A stretch of 64,000 bases of DNA from Candidatus Paracaedibacteraceae bacterium (GTDB taxonomy: Bacteria > Pseudomonadota > Alphaproteobacteria > Paracaedibacterales > Paracaedibacteraceae). The notes beneath the pieces were generated by a model. The model saw only the letters and a list, made by a program, of their open reading frames with translations, was not told the DNA's origin and ran no database searches. Shown here piece by piece: positions 34,087-46,653 of this stretch; the first letter of the stretch is position 1; each line of letters begins with the position of its first letter. Both the position numbers and the translations under genes were made by a program. Location: the NCBI GenBank assembly GCA_019636055.1, contig JAHBYH010000002.1, positions 124,001-188,000 of the forward strand. Direction: 5' to 3'.

Positions 34087-34832
34087 TATAAACGCCCCTC
34101 AGTCTGTCGTTGTGAGTTTGAATAGCCTTTACCAATATTAATATCCGGCATACAGGGTGTCTTAGCATAGATTGCCATAAAATTATTCCGTGTTATCCAG
34201 AACACATGATGCGCGTTCTCGTGACTCTGCCCTTCATAAAAATCAGATGAATTTTGTGAATTAATGGCTTCATACCCAGAAGCAGGCAGTCTCTCTCCTG
34301 AATCCAACAAGGCTCCTCCGCCATCGTCACCATGACTAATTAAAACAATAGCAACGGGATCGGTTGTAGAGGCAGACAAATCATCCTGATTATGAGTTGA
34401 TCGGACACGAATCGCCCGTTTTGTTATACGGCACAGTTTTTCTGTGGTCGGATCTGTGACTCCCCCTGTGCGCGTTAAAGCTGAATGAACAGCATAACTA
34501 AACCAACGACCAAATCCGTCTTTTGCAACAGATTCAGGTAGCCCTAATTCCTTGTATGGGACATAACCAAAACAAACATCACCTTGATGACACGGGCTTA
34601 TTTTACCATCAGCCTGACTAGCTGCCCCAGGGAATTTTGAATATTGAAGGACATAGGCTGCCAATGATTGAATAATTTGTTCTTGATGGGTTTGGGTGAT
34701 CTTTTGCTGAGATACTTTTTGGCTGGATACAGCCATCGGTATTGTAAGACCTAGAATAAGCCCTAAAATGATTAAGACGATTGCAATCTCAATTAAACTA
34801 AAAGCAGAAAGGTGTCTTTTTTTTACTATCAT
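34086..34832 (-). CDS. prepilin-type N-methylation domain protein
   Basis: 248 residues. The N terminus is a type IV prepilin/pseudopilin leader: positive MIVKKRH, then SAFSLIEIAIVLIILGLILGLTI, with the methylated Phe at 11 and Glu at +5 (E15). The residue before the cleavage site is Ala10 rather than the usual Gly. The C-terminal part is globular with cysteines (SPCHQGDVCFGYV, KLCRITKR, TPCMPDI). No secretin, pilus ATPase or peptidase gene is in the window, so it is probably an isolated (pseudo)pilin. Confidence 0.8.
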   Translation of the reverse strand: MIVKKRHLSAFSLIEIAIVLIILGLILGLTIPMAVSSQKVSQQKITQTHQEQIIQSLAAYVLQYSKFPGAASQADGKISPCHQGDVCFGYVPYKELGLPESVAKDGFGRWFSYAVHSALTRTGGVTDPTTEKLCRITKRAIRVRSTHNQDDLSASTTDPVAIVLISHGDDGGGALLDSGERLPASGYEAINSQNSSDFYEGQSHENAHHVFWITRNNFMAIYAKTPCMPDINIGKGYSNSQRQTEGRL

Positions 34833-34893
34833 CGATCATCTCAAAATTACAAAACGCTTAATAAATAAACATTAAAAGTCAATAGTACACCCC

Positions 34894-34922
34894 TTGAAAT
34901 GTTCTGTAAATAAGCTTACTTT
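34894..34922 (+). promoter_or_regulatory. def-fmt-truA promoter
   Basis: TTGAAA (34894-34899, 5 of 6), a 17-nt spacer and TACTTT (34917-34922, 4 of 6), about 18 nt before the def start. A short leader with AGAGGT ribosome site follows. Confidence 0.5.
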
Positions 34923-34940
34923 ACTTGATAGAGGTATCCG

Positions 34941-35459
34941 ATGATTTTAACCGTATTAAAAGAGCCAGATCCACGGCTTCATATCAAAGCAAAACCCATT
35001 CAAGCTGTCGATGATTCAATCCGACAACTGATGGATGATATGCTAGAGACAATGTACCAAGAAGATGGGATTGGACTTGCTGCGACCCAGGTCGGAGTTG
35101 ATAAACGCGTGATTGTTATCGATCTGAATGCCGGATCCGAAGAGGATGAACCTGACGTTCACTTTATGGCCAACCCCGAAGTTTTATGGCAGTCTGAGGA
35201 AACATCAACCTGCAAAGAGGGGTGCCTTTCTGTCCCAGAAACTCGCGCTGATGTTACAAGACCGGCACGTGTTAAAGTCCGCTATTTAGATAGGAACAAC
35301 CAAGTCCACGAATTTGATGCCGATGGGTTGATGGCGACCTGTATTCAGCATGAAATTGACCATTTGGACGGGATTTTGTTCATTGACCATCTATCCAAAC
35401 TAAAACAAGAACTCATCCGCAACAAACTAAAAAAACTCAAGAAATTTCAGAATCTATGA
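34941..35459 (+). CDS. def: peptide deformylase
   Basis: Removes the formyl group from nascent proteins. 172 residues with the three metal-site motifs: GIGLAATQVG, EGCLSVPE (Cys ligand) and QHEIDHLDG (two His and catalytic Glu). AGAGGT upstream. Start of the def-fmt-truA operon typical of alphaproteobacteria; overlaps fmt by 4 nt. Confidence 0.97.
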   Translation: MILTVLKEPDPRLHIKAKPIQAVDDSIRQLMDDMLETMYQEDGIGLAATQVGVDKRVIVIDLNAGSEEDEPDVHFMANPEVLWQSEETSTCKEGCLSVPETRADVTRPARVKVRYLDRNNQVHEFDADGLMATCIQHEIDHLDGILFIDHLSKLKQELIRNKLKKLKKFQNL

Positions 35460-36385
35460 CCAAAGTAATTTTTATGGGCACACCTGAATTCTCAGTAAAC
35501 GCCCTTCGCTCCCTTGTTGAATCGGGTTATGATGTCGTTGCCGTTTACTCTCAGCCACCACGACCAGCAGGACGCGGGCATAGCATTGTTGCCTCAGCGG
35601 TCCACCAATACGCTGACAGTGTTGGCATCCCTGTGTATACACCCAAAAGCCTTCGGTCCGAAGAAGCCCAAACAGCATTTAAAGCACATAATGCAGACAT
35701 TGCTGTGGTGGCGGCCTATGGTCTGATTTTACCAAAAGCCATTTTGGATACTCCCCGATTAGGATGTATTAATATTCATGCGTCCATTTTACCACGATGG
35801 CGTGGTGCTGCCCCTATTCAACGAGCGATTTTAACAGGCGATCAAGAAACAGGCGTGACCATTATGCAAATGGATGAAGGGCTCGATACAGGGGATATGA
35901 TTTTGTGGGATACAGTGGCAATAACCCCAGAAACAACAGCCAATATTTTACATGATCAACTCTCAACATTAGGAGCTAACTTACTCCTTCAAGCCTTACC
36001 TGCTATTCTTGAAGGACAACATACACCTATCCAACAGCCAGAAATAGGGGTAACTTATGCTCACAAACTTAGTAAGTCTGAAAGCCAATTAGACTGGACA
36101 AAACCGGCTGATGTCTTAGAAAAACAAATCCGCGCCTTCCATCCTTGGCCAGGAACATTTTTCATTCACAATGGCGTACAGATTAAAGTATCAAGCGCAG
36201 AAGTTACCCCTCAATCAGGCTACCCCGGAGAAGTTTTTGATAATCTTATGATCGCTTGCGGTCAAGGGTCGTTAAAAATGACATCGATCCAAAAACCGGG
36301 TGGAAAATGGATGTCAGCCGAAGTTTTTTTAAGGGGCTATTCCTTACCTAGCGGGACCAAACTACCATGCCCCGCTACAAATTAA
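35456..36385 (+). CDS. fmt: methionyl-tRNA formyltransferase
   Basis: Formylates initiator Met-tRNA using 10-formyl-THF. 309 residues: N-terminal KVIFMGTPEFSVNALRSL, catalytic region INIHASILPRWRGAAPIQRAIL (His and Asn) and DEGLDTGDM, then the C-terminal OB-like domain. Functions as partner of def. The truA start lies 19 nt inside its 3' end. Confidence 0.97.
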   Translation: MTKVIFMGTPEFSVNALRSLVESGYDVVAVYSQPPRPAGRGHSIVASAVHQYADSVGIPVYTPKSLRSEEAQTAFKAHNADIAVVAAYGLILPKAILDTPRLGCINIHASILPRWRGAAPIQRAILTGDQETGVTIMQMDEGLDTGDMILWDTVAITPETTANILHDQLSTLGANLLLQALPAILEGQHTPIQQPEIGVTYAHKLSKSESQLDWTKPADVLEKQIRAFHPWPGTFFIHNGVQIKVSSAEVTPQSGYPGEVFDNLMIACGQGSLKMTSIQKPGGKWMSAEVFLRGYSLPSGTKLPCPATN

Positions 36386-37104
36386 CGCTTGAGTATGACG
36401 GTCGTCAGTTTCATGGATGGCAATTTCAACCCGACTTGAAAACTGTCCAAGGGTGTTTACAAGATGCTGTTAAAAAATTTTCTGGTCTTGATCGTGTGGT
36501 CGAAGGATCGGGACGGACTGATGCTGGGGTTCACGCCATCGGGCAAGTTGCCCACGTTGATTTAGAACGCCCAGACACGCCTTATCGCATTCTCAGGGGC
36601 CTGAATTCATTTTTAAATGAATTGGGCGTCGTTGTTGTCAGTGTCGAACAGGTTGACAACACATTTCATGCCCGATTTTCAGCCAAACGCCGTCAATACA
36701 TTTACAAAATCATTCACCGCAAGGCACCCTTATCATTCCAAGCAGGCCTTGCTTGGCACGTCTATGTCAATCTTGACCGCGAATTGATGCGAGAGGCAGC
36801 TCAGCTTTTACTGGGCACCCATGACTTTACATCATTCCGATCGATTCACTGTCAAGCTAACAATCCGTTGCGAACTCTTGATCGTTTCGATATTGACTGG
36901 TCTGGAGATGAAATTCACGCGACGATTGAATCTCGTGCATTTCTTCATAATCAGGTACGCATCATGATGGGCACGATGAAGATGATTGGCGAAGGCCGCT
37001 GGACAGTTCATGACCTACAGAGCGCGCTTACAGCAAAAGATAGAACCAAGGGCGGCGTTACAGCCCCCGCTGATGGTCTTTATTTCTCAAGAGTTTTCTA
37101 TTAA
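36367..37104 (+). CDS. truA: tRNA pseudouridine(38-40) synthase
   Basis: 245 residues. Contains YDGRQFHGWQFQPDLKTVQG, the catalytic aspartate in GSGRTDAGVHAIGQVAH, and HARFSAKRRQYIYKI and FLHNQVRIMMGTM in the second half. Modifies the anticodon stem of many tRNAs. Last gene of the def-fmt-truA operon; a separate promoter follows for the flagellar genes. Confidence 0.96.
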   Translation: MPRYKLTLEYDGRQFHGWQFQPDLKTVQGCLQDAVKKFSGLDRVVEGSGRTDAGVHAIGQVAHVDLERPDTPYRILRGLNSFLNELGVVVVSVEQVDNTFHARFSAKRRQYIYKIIHRKAPLSFQAGLAWHVYVNLDRELMREAAQLLLGTHDFTSFRSIHCQANNPLRTLDRFDIDWSGDEIHATIESRAFLHNQVRIMMGTMKMIGEGRWTVHDLQSALTAKDRTKGGVTAPADGLYFSRVFY

Positions 37105-37118
37105 CACTTTGTCATCCA

Positions 37119-37148
37119 TAGACATTTCTCTCTAAGGCATCTTAAAAT
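37119..37148 (+). promoter_or_regulatory. promoter of the fliO-fliP unit
   Basis: TAGACA (37119-37124, 5 of 6) and TAAAAT (37143-37148, 5 of 6) with an 18-nt spacer, followed by AAAGGGA before the 103-residue gene. Confidence 0.5.
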
Positions 37149-37180
37149 AGAATAAAGTAACGCCGGTAAAGGGATTTGTT

Positions 37181-37492
37181 ATGGATTTTCAAACATTCTT
37201 AAAAGAATTGCACGTTCTACAGGATCGCTTGGTGAACATGCCTGAATCCGAAGCTTTATCAGAAACATTTGCCAGAGAACAAGAAAACTTGGCAAACCTC
37301 CTCGATCATTTACCGAAATTTCCAAAAATAGAGCAAGATAAAGCGCGTGAAGAAATGCGTTTGTTTGCTGACAAATTAAATGAAAAATTGCAAAACCTTA
37401 AACAGAAAATGCGTGATCTATCTCAAGATATGTCCATGGTTGAAAACCGAACACGTGGCATGAAAGCCTATAACCAAGGAAAGATTTTCTAA
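37181..37492 (+). CDS. small coiled-coil protein in the flagellar unit, function unknown
   Basis: 103 residues, strongly helical, with Leu-heptad stretches (FLKELHVLQDRLVNM, KLNEKLQNLKQKMRDL) and no membrane segment. It is the first gene behind its promoter and is followed 2 nt later by fliO. Size, charge and location are compatible with an export chaperone of the FlgN/FliT type, but no sequence match is visible to me, so this is only a context guess. Confidence 0.65.
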   Translation: MDFQTFLKELHVLQDRLVNMPESEALSETFAREQENLANLLDHLPKFPKIEQDKAREEMRLFADKLNEKLQNLKQKMRDLSQDMSMVENRTRGMKAYNQGKIF

Positions 37493-37494
37493 GG

Positions 37495-37756
37495 ATGACG
37501 TCTATTGTAATGACCATATTAACGCTAGCCGCCGTTCTTGTTTTGATGATTGGCATTTTATATGCCTTAAAATGGATTATGTCAAAATCACCTGGCCACC
37601 TATTTAGACCATCGGATAATCTTAAAATTTTAGACCGTCAGGTTTTGGACAACAAACGAAGTCTGGTTCGATGCCAATTTTCTGGCGTTGAGTATACACT
37701 TTTGCTAGGTGAGTCCGATTTGCTTTTGGATAAAAAACCCGCGTCAGGAGAATCCC

Positions 37757-37764
<8 letters not shown>
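37495..37764 (+). CDS. fliO: flagellar biosynthesis protein FliO
   Basis: 89 residues with one N-terminal membrane segment (about 5-28) and a short cytoplasmic domain with the pattern LKILDRQVLDNKRSLVRCQFSGVEYTLLLG, as in FliO (L.I..R..L..R.SL.L....G...LLG). FliO helps FliP assemble into the export gate. The order fliO-fliP is the standard one. The fliP start lies inside its last codons (8-nt overlap). Confidence 0.82.
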
Positions 37765-41006
<3,242 letters not shown>

Positions 41007-41187
41007 GCTCTTTTTATAGTCGCTTTCTTACAGAGCTATTCCATTTGAACTTGGAAATTCATCACATTATCGCTCGAGTATTCATTGTACACGTTGCTTC
41101 TTGTTCCTGATCCAAACTCAACTTGACACCTATAAATTGATGAGACAAACATAAACGAGGTAGATTAACTCTTGCCTCGTTTTTCTT
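41007..41187. other. intergenic region after gyrB
   Basis: 181 nt between converging genes. A hairpin of 8 bp with AAACGAGG at 41153-41160 and CCTCGTTT at 41175-41182, followed by T-rich sequence, is a plausible gyrB terminator. Nothing else recognised. Confidence 0.5.
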
Positions 41188-41189
41188 TT
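41153..41189 (+). terminator. terminator of gyrB
   Basis: AAACGAGG/CCTCGTTT, 8-bp stem, 14-nt loop, then TTTTCTTTT on the plus strand. It reaches the stop of the leftward flippase gene. Confidence 0.6.
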
Positions 41190-42645
41190 AATTCAACTGC
41201 AATTGCTTATTCTGCGTAAAGCAAAACTTAAAGTAAAGCCCCGCCGTTATAACAAAACATAAGCAACCTTGGGCAAATAAAGTCAAAAATGATGGTTCCC
41301 AATTGATGGTTAGAGAGGCCATTAAGAAACATCCTAAGATCGGAATTAATAAGGGCATCAATGTATCTTTGAGTGATATTATATGAATCTTATAATAATG
41401 TAGTATTCTAATTTGCACCCCGACTAGAATCATTGACCATAATGTTGCCATTAAAGGTATTGCCTGTGCATTTAGCACGGGCAAAAGATAAATGGTTGAA
41501 AGAATTTGCAAGATAGAACACCCAAAAACAGCATATAAGAGAAATTTAGAGCCTTTGAGAAGATGAATAATTCTTGCTAAATAAATATTAAATCCGGCAA
41601 CCGTAATAAAAACTGAAAACTGAGAGAGCAACTTGCTTATTTCAGACATCGATTCTGATGAAATGAATTTACTCTTAAACAGAACATGGGGTATCTGCTG
41701 TGAAAACACCCCAATAAAACAAGAACTTAAAACTAATAATAATAACGTTAAATTTGCTGATGCTGATAAATAGTAAAAACCTAACTTTCTGTTTTGAAGT
41801 TCACTGGTAATTTTTGGAAGGACGGCAGTTGATATACTGAATCCTATTAAATAAATAGGAAAAAATATTAATTTGGAGGCATACCCAAATTCAGAAAGCG
41901 CGCCATCCCATAATTGGGCGTAACAAGTTCTGTACCAAAGTTGAACAATTTGCTCAATAACAGCTATGGCTATGATATATCTGCCAAATAAAACTAATGT
42001 ACCAGAACGATTTCCATCCGAACTTCCTTGACTCTTAAGATTGGGGATAATCGGGATAAGTGTAAAAATCCAACAGCTGATCATACCGATCAAATACGTA
42101 TAAGCGAGCCATTCAACCGTCAGATTAGTCACAAAAAGTAATATAAAAATAAGGAGGCTATTTAACAATTGCCCCAAAGCAGGATAGAGATATCGGTCTT
42201 TGCTGTGGTAATAAGATTGGAAGACGCCAAGAGTTGAGTTTAAAACCATAACAGGTAACATAATGTGAAATAACTGCACAGTTAGTAAAAGTTCTGATCG
42301 GCCAAGTTGGGGGTATAAAAGACTAAATAATTGGTTACTAAACAAATACAACAAAGCTGCAAAAATAGAAACGATCACAATTAAATAGCGTGCAAAAATA
42401 ATTTTCAACTGATTCGCCTTATTTTCACTACTCAACCGAGATTTATGGTAATCAGCCATATACCAAGATTGAATATTCTGCTGATTAAATAAAACAATAA
42501 AAAATGAAATAACTGAAAAAGCGGCAATAAAACAATCATAATCAGCGGTAACACCAATATACCGCGCAGCAATAATGTCACGACCAAGCCCGAGAATGCT
42601 AACAAGAAGTGAAATAATTGTTATAATAGAAATGTTTTTAAGCAC
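41188..42645 (-). CDS. MurJ/MVF-type lipid flippase
   Basis: 485 residues from GTG 42645 (AAAGG 7 nt upstream), giving the family N terminus LKNISIITIISLLVSILGLGRDIIAARYIG. About 13-14 membrane segments and the MVF pattern (GVFQSYYHSKDRYLYPALGQLLNSLLI, GFSISTAVLPKITSEL). MurJ exports the peptidoglycan precursor lipid II; other MVF members move polysaccharide precursors. Here the divergent neighbour is O-antigen ligase-like and the base composition is lower in G+C than surrounding genes, so a polysaccharide flippase is as likely as the essential MurJ. The frame extends to 42756 by an overlapping GTG. Confidence 0.75.
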   Translation of the reverse strand: MLKNISIITIISLLVSILGLGRDIIAARYIGVTADYDCFIAAFSVISFFIVLFNQQNIQSWYMADYHKSRLSSENKANQLKIIFARYLIVIVSIFAALLYLFSNQLFSLLYPQLGRSELLLTVQLFHIMLPVMVLNSTLGVFQSYYHSKDRYLYPALGQLLNSLLIFILLFVTNLTVEWLAYTYLIGMISCWIFTLIPIIPNLKSQGSSDGNRSGTLVLFGRYIIAIAVIEQIVQLWYRTCYAQLWDGALSEFGYASKLIFFPIYLIGFSISTAVLPKITSELQNRKLGFYYLSASANLTLLLLVLSSCFIGVFSQQIPHVLFKSKFISSESMSEISKLLSQFSVFITVAGFNIYLARIIHLLKGSKFLLYAVFGCSILQILSTIYLLPVLNAQAIPLMATLWSMILVGVQIRILHYYKIHIISLKDTLMPLLIPILGCFLMASLTINWEPSFLTLFAQGCLCFVITAGLYFKFCFTQNKQLQLN

Positions 42646-42710
42646 ACAGAAACCTTTAAATCTTGACTGATTTTTAGAAAGCAGCCTAGGATTGTAAACA
42701 ATAAATTCTA

Positions 42711-43829
42711 GTGAGTTCTCTTGAAATGATACACTATTTATACTTGGCTCTGCCACTTTTTTTCCATACTTTTTTTACGGGCTATCAATCACTTAATAAA
42801 ATACACGTGACTTTATTTGATATCGTTATCCCTATTTTTGTAGGTTATACGACTATGACACGGTGGAAAATAATAACAGATTATATTAAATCACATAAAA
42901 ATGAGGCGTTATTCCTGATTTTAGTGTGTATCAGTGCACTAGTAACACTCACAAAATCAGACATTGAGATAAAGAATTTTCTAAAAGATTTTTTTAAACC
43001 ATGCTTATTTAGTATGGCTCTTTTCTTTTATAAAGATCAGTTTACAAATGTCGAAATTAAAAATTCCCATCTCTGCTCTTTGATTATTGCCTCAATTCTA
43101 TTACTTTATGTACGTTATGATTCTGGCACCCCTTGGGGGCATCTCTATATAACACCTCTTACAAGTTATGCTTTTTATCTATGGCTCATCGTTTCGTATG
43201 ATCGAGAAAAAAATATACTGCTTTATGCCCTGACAACAAGCCTTTTTCTGTTGGAACTCATTATACTAAAACGGTCAGAACTCTTATTTTTTTCACTTCT
43301 GACCAGCTTAATAATGGCCTTAGATCACTATAAAGTTACCCTAAAGAAAACTATATTATCTTGTCTGATCGTATTGTTAACTACGTTGCCATTTTTTGGT
43401 TATCTATATTCAACTCTTTATAAATCCATACATGTTAGGTTAAATCTTTGGTATCTGGCTCTTAAAACAGGGATAAATGGTTTTCCTTTGGGTATAGGCT
43501 TAGGTCAATACCAAGCACAAAGCATCACACCAAAATGGACTGAAGATTTGTATATTCCTAACTATGATACATTTCAATATCCACATAATCAGTTTTTATA
43601 TTGGTTTGCAGAAAGTGGCGTAATTGGCTTGCTATTAGGAATAGCTTTTATTTATATAATATCAAGCCATTTAAAGTATTTAGCACCCTATTGGAAGTTT
43701 GGGGTTTTTACCATTTTAGTTCTAGCATCATCAACTCATGATATTATTAGTTTTAGAATCTTACCGATATTTTTAGCGTTAATTTTTATTTTGTCCAAAG
43801 ATCAAAAACCTACCAAAGAACTTCCTTAA
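42711..43829 (+). CDS. O-antigen ligase-like (Wzy/WaaL) membrane protein
   Basis: 372 residues from GTG 42711 (or ATG 42726), with 10-12 membrane segments. The large loop and following helix carry the ligase signature PHNQFLYWFAESGVIGLLLGIAF, and GINGFPLGIGLGQYQ precedes it, the layout of WaaL/Wzy polymerases. Probable job: linking or polymerising surface polysaccharide on a lipid carrier. Strongly AT-rich, like the divergent flippase, which suggests the pair was acquired together. Its end overlaps rpoH by 20 nt tail to tail. Confidence 0.75.
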   Translation: MSSLEMIHYLYLALPLFFHTFFTGYQSLNKIHVTLFDIVIPIFVGYTTMTRWKIITDYIKSHKNEALFLILVCISALVTLTKSDIEIKNFLKDFFKPCLFSMALFFYKDQFTNVEIKNSHLCSLIIASILLLYVRYDSGTPWGHLYITPLTSYAFYLWLIVSYDREKNILLYALTTSLFLLELIILKRSELLFFSLLTSLIMALDHYKVTLKKTILSCLIVLLTTLPFFGYLYSTLYKSIHVRLNLWYLALKTGINGFPLGIGLGQYQAQSITPKWTEDLYIPNYDTFQYPHNQFLYWFAESGVIGLLLGIAFIYIISSHLKYLAPYWKFGVFTILVLASSTHDIISFRILPIFLALIFILSKDQKPTKELP

Positions 43830-44700
43830 CATCATGGATATTTTTGGCTAAATGATGTTTCATCTTCCGCAAAGCACGAGCTTCCAACTGACGGACACGT
43901 TCTTTACTGATATTCATCATGTCGCCAATTTGCTCGAGAGTCAAAGGGTTATCACTCAAATGGCGACACTGGATAATTTGACGCTCACGAATAGGTAACT
44001 GACGCAACGATGATTCAAGCCAATGACGTCGGACAGAACGATCGTATTCCTCTAAAGCCTCGGTTTCCGGGCTTGGATTTTGATCAACTAATGTATCAAC
44101 CCAATCCTCATTACTTTCATCTCCCAACGGCGAACTTAAGGATAAATCATGTCCTGACAAACGATTTTCCATATTCTCCACATCACGAATCGAAACATGA
44201 AGGATATCCGCGATCTTAGCCTTGTCTTCAGGCTCTAAGATATCCGTTGTTACCGAAGCGAGTTGCGAGCGCAATCGACGTAAGTTAAAGAATAACTGTT
44301 TTTGAGCTGAGGTCGATCCTGTGCGCACAATAGACCAGTTTCGTAGAATATAATCTTGAATAAATGAGCGAATCCACCACTTGGCATAGGTTGAAAATCG
44401 AATATCCCGTTCCGGCTCAAACCGTTCAGCCGCCTGCATGAGGCCAACATTCCCCTCTTGAATAAGGTCGGAAATAGGTAATCCATAGTGGCGAAACTTA
44501 ACAGCAGATGATATGACTAAACGCGAATAAGCGCGGGTTAATTCATGCAGGGCACGCTCATTGCCATCATCACGCCAAGCATGAGCCAATTCTTGCTCTT
44601 TTTCTCGTGTCAGAACAGGCTGATTCATAACTTCACGAACATAAGCGAGATCAGCACGCTGGGTGTCATCATCGCCATAAACTTGCATTTTACCTGACAT
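43810..44700 (-). CDS. rpoH: RNA polymerase sigma-32 factor
   Basis: Heat-shock sigma factor, 296 residues. Region 2: RLVISSAVKFRHYGLPISDLIQEGNVGLMQAAERFEPERDIRFSTYAKWWIRSFIQDYIL; then the RpoH box QKQLFFNLRR; region 4 helix-turn-helix LTLEQIGDMMNISKERVRQLEARALRKM. The RpoH box separates it from RpoD. It would direct chaperone and protease genes such as htpX. Single gene with no obvious partner. Confidence 0.95.
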   Translation of the reverse strand: MSGKMQVYGDDDTQRADLAYVREVMNQPVLTREKEQELAHAWRDDGNERALHELTRAYSRLVISSAVKFRHYGLPISDLIQEGNVGLMQAAERFEPERDIRFSTYAKWWIRSFIQDYILRNWSIVRTGSTSAQKQLFFNLRRLRSQLASVTTDILEPEDKAKIADILHVSIRDVENMENRLSGHDLSLSSPLGDESNEDWVDTLVDQNPSPETEALEEYDRSVRRHWLESSLRQLPIRERQIIQCRHLSDNPLTLEQIGDMMNISKERVRQLEARALRKMKHHLAKNIHDVKEVLW

Positions 44701-44778
44701 ATCATCATCCTGATTACTTTGCCACGACTTAATGATATAGTTATTCGAGTAAAGATTTAATTAACGAGACCATAAATA

Positions 44779-45726
44779 ATGATTCGCGATACCCTGTACC
44801 CTGAGATATTACCGCATCAATTCGGATATTTGGCGGTTGATAATCTCCATCAAATTTACTGGGAAGAATGTGGCAACCCACAAGGAGTACCCATTGTCTT
44901 TATCCATGGAGGGCCCGGAGCTGGTTCGAGCCCAGCATCTCGCCGCTTTTTTGATCCAGACTATTATCGGATCATTGTCCTTGATCAACGCGGATCTGGA
45001 CGCTCTCTCCCTTTAGGTGAGATTCGTAACAACACAACACCCCTGTTAATCCAAGATATGGAAAGCCTGAGAGAGCACTTAGGCATTACTCAATGGCATG
45101 TATTTGGCGGTTCTTGGGGATCAACATTGGCCATTGCTTATGCAGAACATCACGCTGATCGTTGTCTTAGTATGATTTTGCGCGGAATATTTTTATGCCG
45201 TCGTTCTGAAATTGATTGGTTCTTATATGGCATGCGAACAATTTTCCCAGAGCAATGGTATGAATTTAACACATTCCTTCCCCCAGATGAACGTCATGAT
45301 CTGCTTACCTCCTATCATGCCCGTTTGATGAATCCGGATCCTGATATTCACATGCCTGCTGCTTTTGCTTGGAGTAAGTACGAAGGAGCTTGCGCAACGT
45401 TACTGCCTAGTCAGGCGACTGTTAATTCTTTCTTAGATCCTGTTGTTGCCTTAGGTCTTGCCCGCATGGAAGCTCATTATTTCTCAAACGACATCTTTCT
45501 GCCTGATAATTATTTGATGGATAATATTGGTAAAATCCAACATATCCCAACAACTATTGTCCAAGGACGCTATGATGTTGTCTGCCCGATCGTCACAGCC
45601 CATGAAGTCATCCAGAAATGGCCAGAGGCAAAATACGTTGTTGTTCCTGATGCAGGTCACTCAGCTTATGATCCAACACTTTGTCGTGAGTTAGTCAAAG
45701 CGTGCGAACATCATAAAGGTGTTTAA
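44779..45726 (+). CDS. pip: proline iminopeptidase
   Basis: Alpha/beta hydrolase that removes N-terminal proline. 315 residues with HGGPGAGSSP (oxyanion), LDQRGSGRS, nucleophile in GGSWGSTLAIAY (Ser), and catalytic Asp and His near QGRYDVVCP and VPDAGHSAYD. Very close to the classical Pip family in length and motif order. Stops overlap the leftward ymdB by 4 nt. Confidence 0.94.
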   Translation: MIRDTLYPEILPHQFGYLAVDNLHQIYWEECGNPQGVPIVFIHGGPGAGSSPASRRFFDPDYYRIIVLDQRGSGRSLPLGEIRNNTTPLLIQDMESLREHLGITQWHVFGGSWGSTLAIAYAEHHADRCLSMILRGIFLCRRSEIDWFLYGMRTIFPEQWYEFNTFLPPDERHDLLTSYHARLMNPDPDIHMPAAFAWSKYEGACATLLPSQATVNSFLDPVVALGLARMEAHYFSNDIFLPDNYLMDNIGKIQHIPTTIVQGRYDVVCPIVTAHEVIQKWPEAKYVVVPDAGHSAYDPTLCRELVKACEHHKGV

Positions 45727-46565
45727 GAGACTTGAGAGAGTGGCAGAACTTGCGGAACTGCCTCAATCAAACGTGCGCCTAAACGAACAGGTTCGATGTG
45801 GATAGCCCGTCCTGTTGCATCATCTGTTTGAACAAAAACACCGCATAGCGTCCCATCACCAAGAGCTGGACTCATCTTTTCTGTTGGTGTTTTACGTGTA
45901 AATTTATGCAAGGGAGATGCTTTATCCATTCCAATCACAGAATTATAATCACCGCACATACCGGCATCTGTCTGATATGCTGTTCCTTTTGGTAAAATTT
46001 GAGCATCGGCTGTTGGAATATGAGAGTGCGTTCCAACAACCAAAGAGGCACGGCCATCACAAAAATGCCCCATTGCCATTTTTTCAGATGTGGCTTCTGC
46101 GTGCATATCAACGATAACAGCTTGGACGGCACTGCCCAAAGGATGATTATGCAAAACTTTATCAACAGCAGCAAATGGATCATCAAGTGTTTCCATGAAT
46201 AAACGCCCCATGGCGTTCATGACCAGAATTTTACGCCCTTTGCGATCTTGATAAACGTGAAAACCACGACCAGGTGCCCCTTCGGGATAATTGATCGGGC
46301 GGAGCAACCGAGGCTCACCCCCAATATAAGACATAATATCGCGCTGATCCCAAATGTGATTACCGGTGGTAATAACATCAACCCCAGCTGCAAAAAACTC
46401 CTGACAAATCCCCTTGTTAATCCCAAAGCCATGAGCTGCGTTTTCCCCATTAACAATAACAAAATCAAGGCTTAGCTCAGCCTTTAAATAAGGGAGTTTT
46501 TTCAACAAAATTTCGCGTCCGGAACGGCCGACGACATCACCACAAAATAATATATTCATCACCAT
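45723..46565 (-). CDS. ymdB: YmdB-like metallophosphoesterase
   Basis: 280 residues of the TIGR00282 family of calcineurin-like phosphodiesterases (2',3'-cNMP activity reported in Bacillus). Metal-binding motifs: FCGDVVGRSGRE, NGENAAHGFG, TGNHIWD, VDMHAEATSEK and GTHSHIPTAD. These are all conserved. Met codons at 46565 and 46559 are both possible starts. Converges with pip. Confidence 0.93.
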   Translation of the reverse strand: MVMNILFCGDVVGRSGREILLKKLPYLKAELSLDFVIVNGENAAHGFGINKGICQEFFAAGVDVITTGNHIWDQRDIMSYIGGEPRLLRPINYPEGAPGRGFHVYQDRKGRKILVMNAMGRLFMETLDDPFAAVDKVLHNHPLGSAVQAVIVDMHAEATSEKMAMGHFCDGRASLVVGTHSHIPTADAQILPKGTAYQTDAGMCGDYNSVIGMDKASPLHKFTRKTPTEKMSPALGDGTLCGVFVQTDDATGRAIHIEPVRLGARLIEAVPQVLPLSQVS

Positions 46566-46608
46566 AGAATGGGGTGAAATGATATTAGATTCAAGTAGAA
46601 AGTATAAA

Positions 46609-46629
46609 AGCCCCCATGTTTTGGGGGCT
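46609..46629 (-). terminator. acnA terminator
   Basis: Perfect 7-bp GC-rich stem AGCCCCC/GGGGGCT with 7-nt loop, followed on the minus strand by TTTATACTTT; 25 nt after the acnA stop. Confidence 0.85.
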
Positions 46630-46653
46630 CTATATTTAAAATAGGGTTATGGT

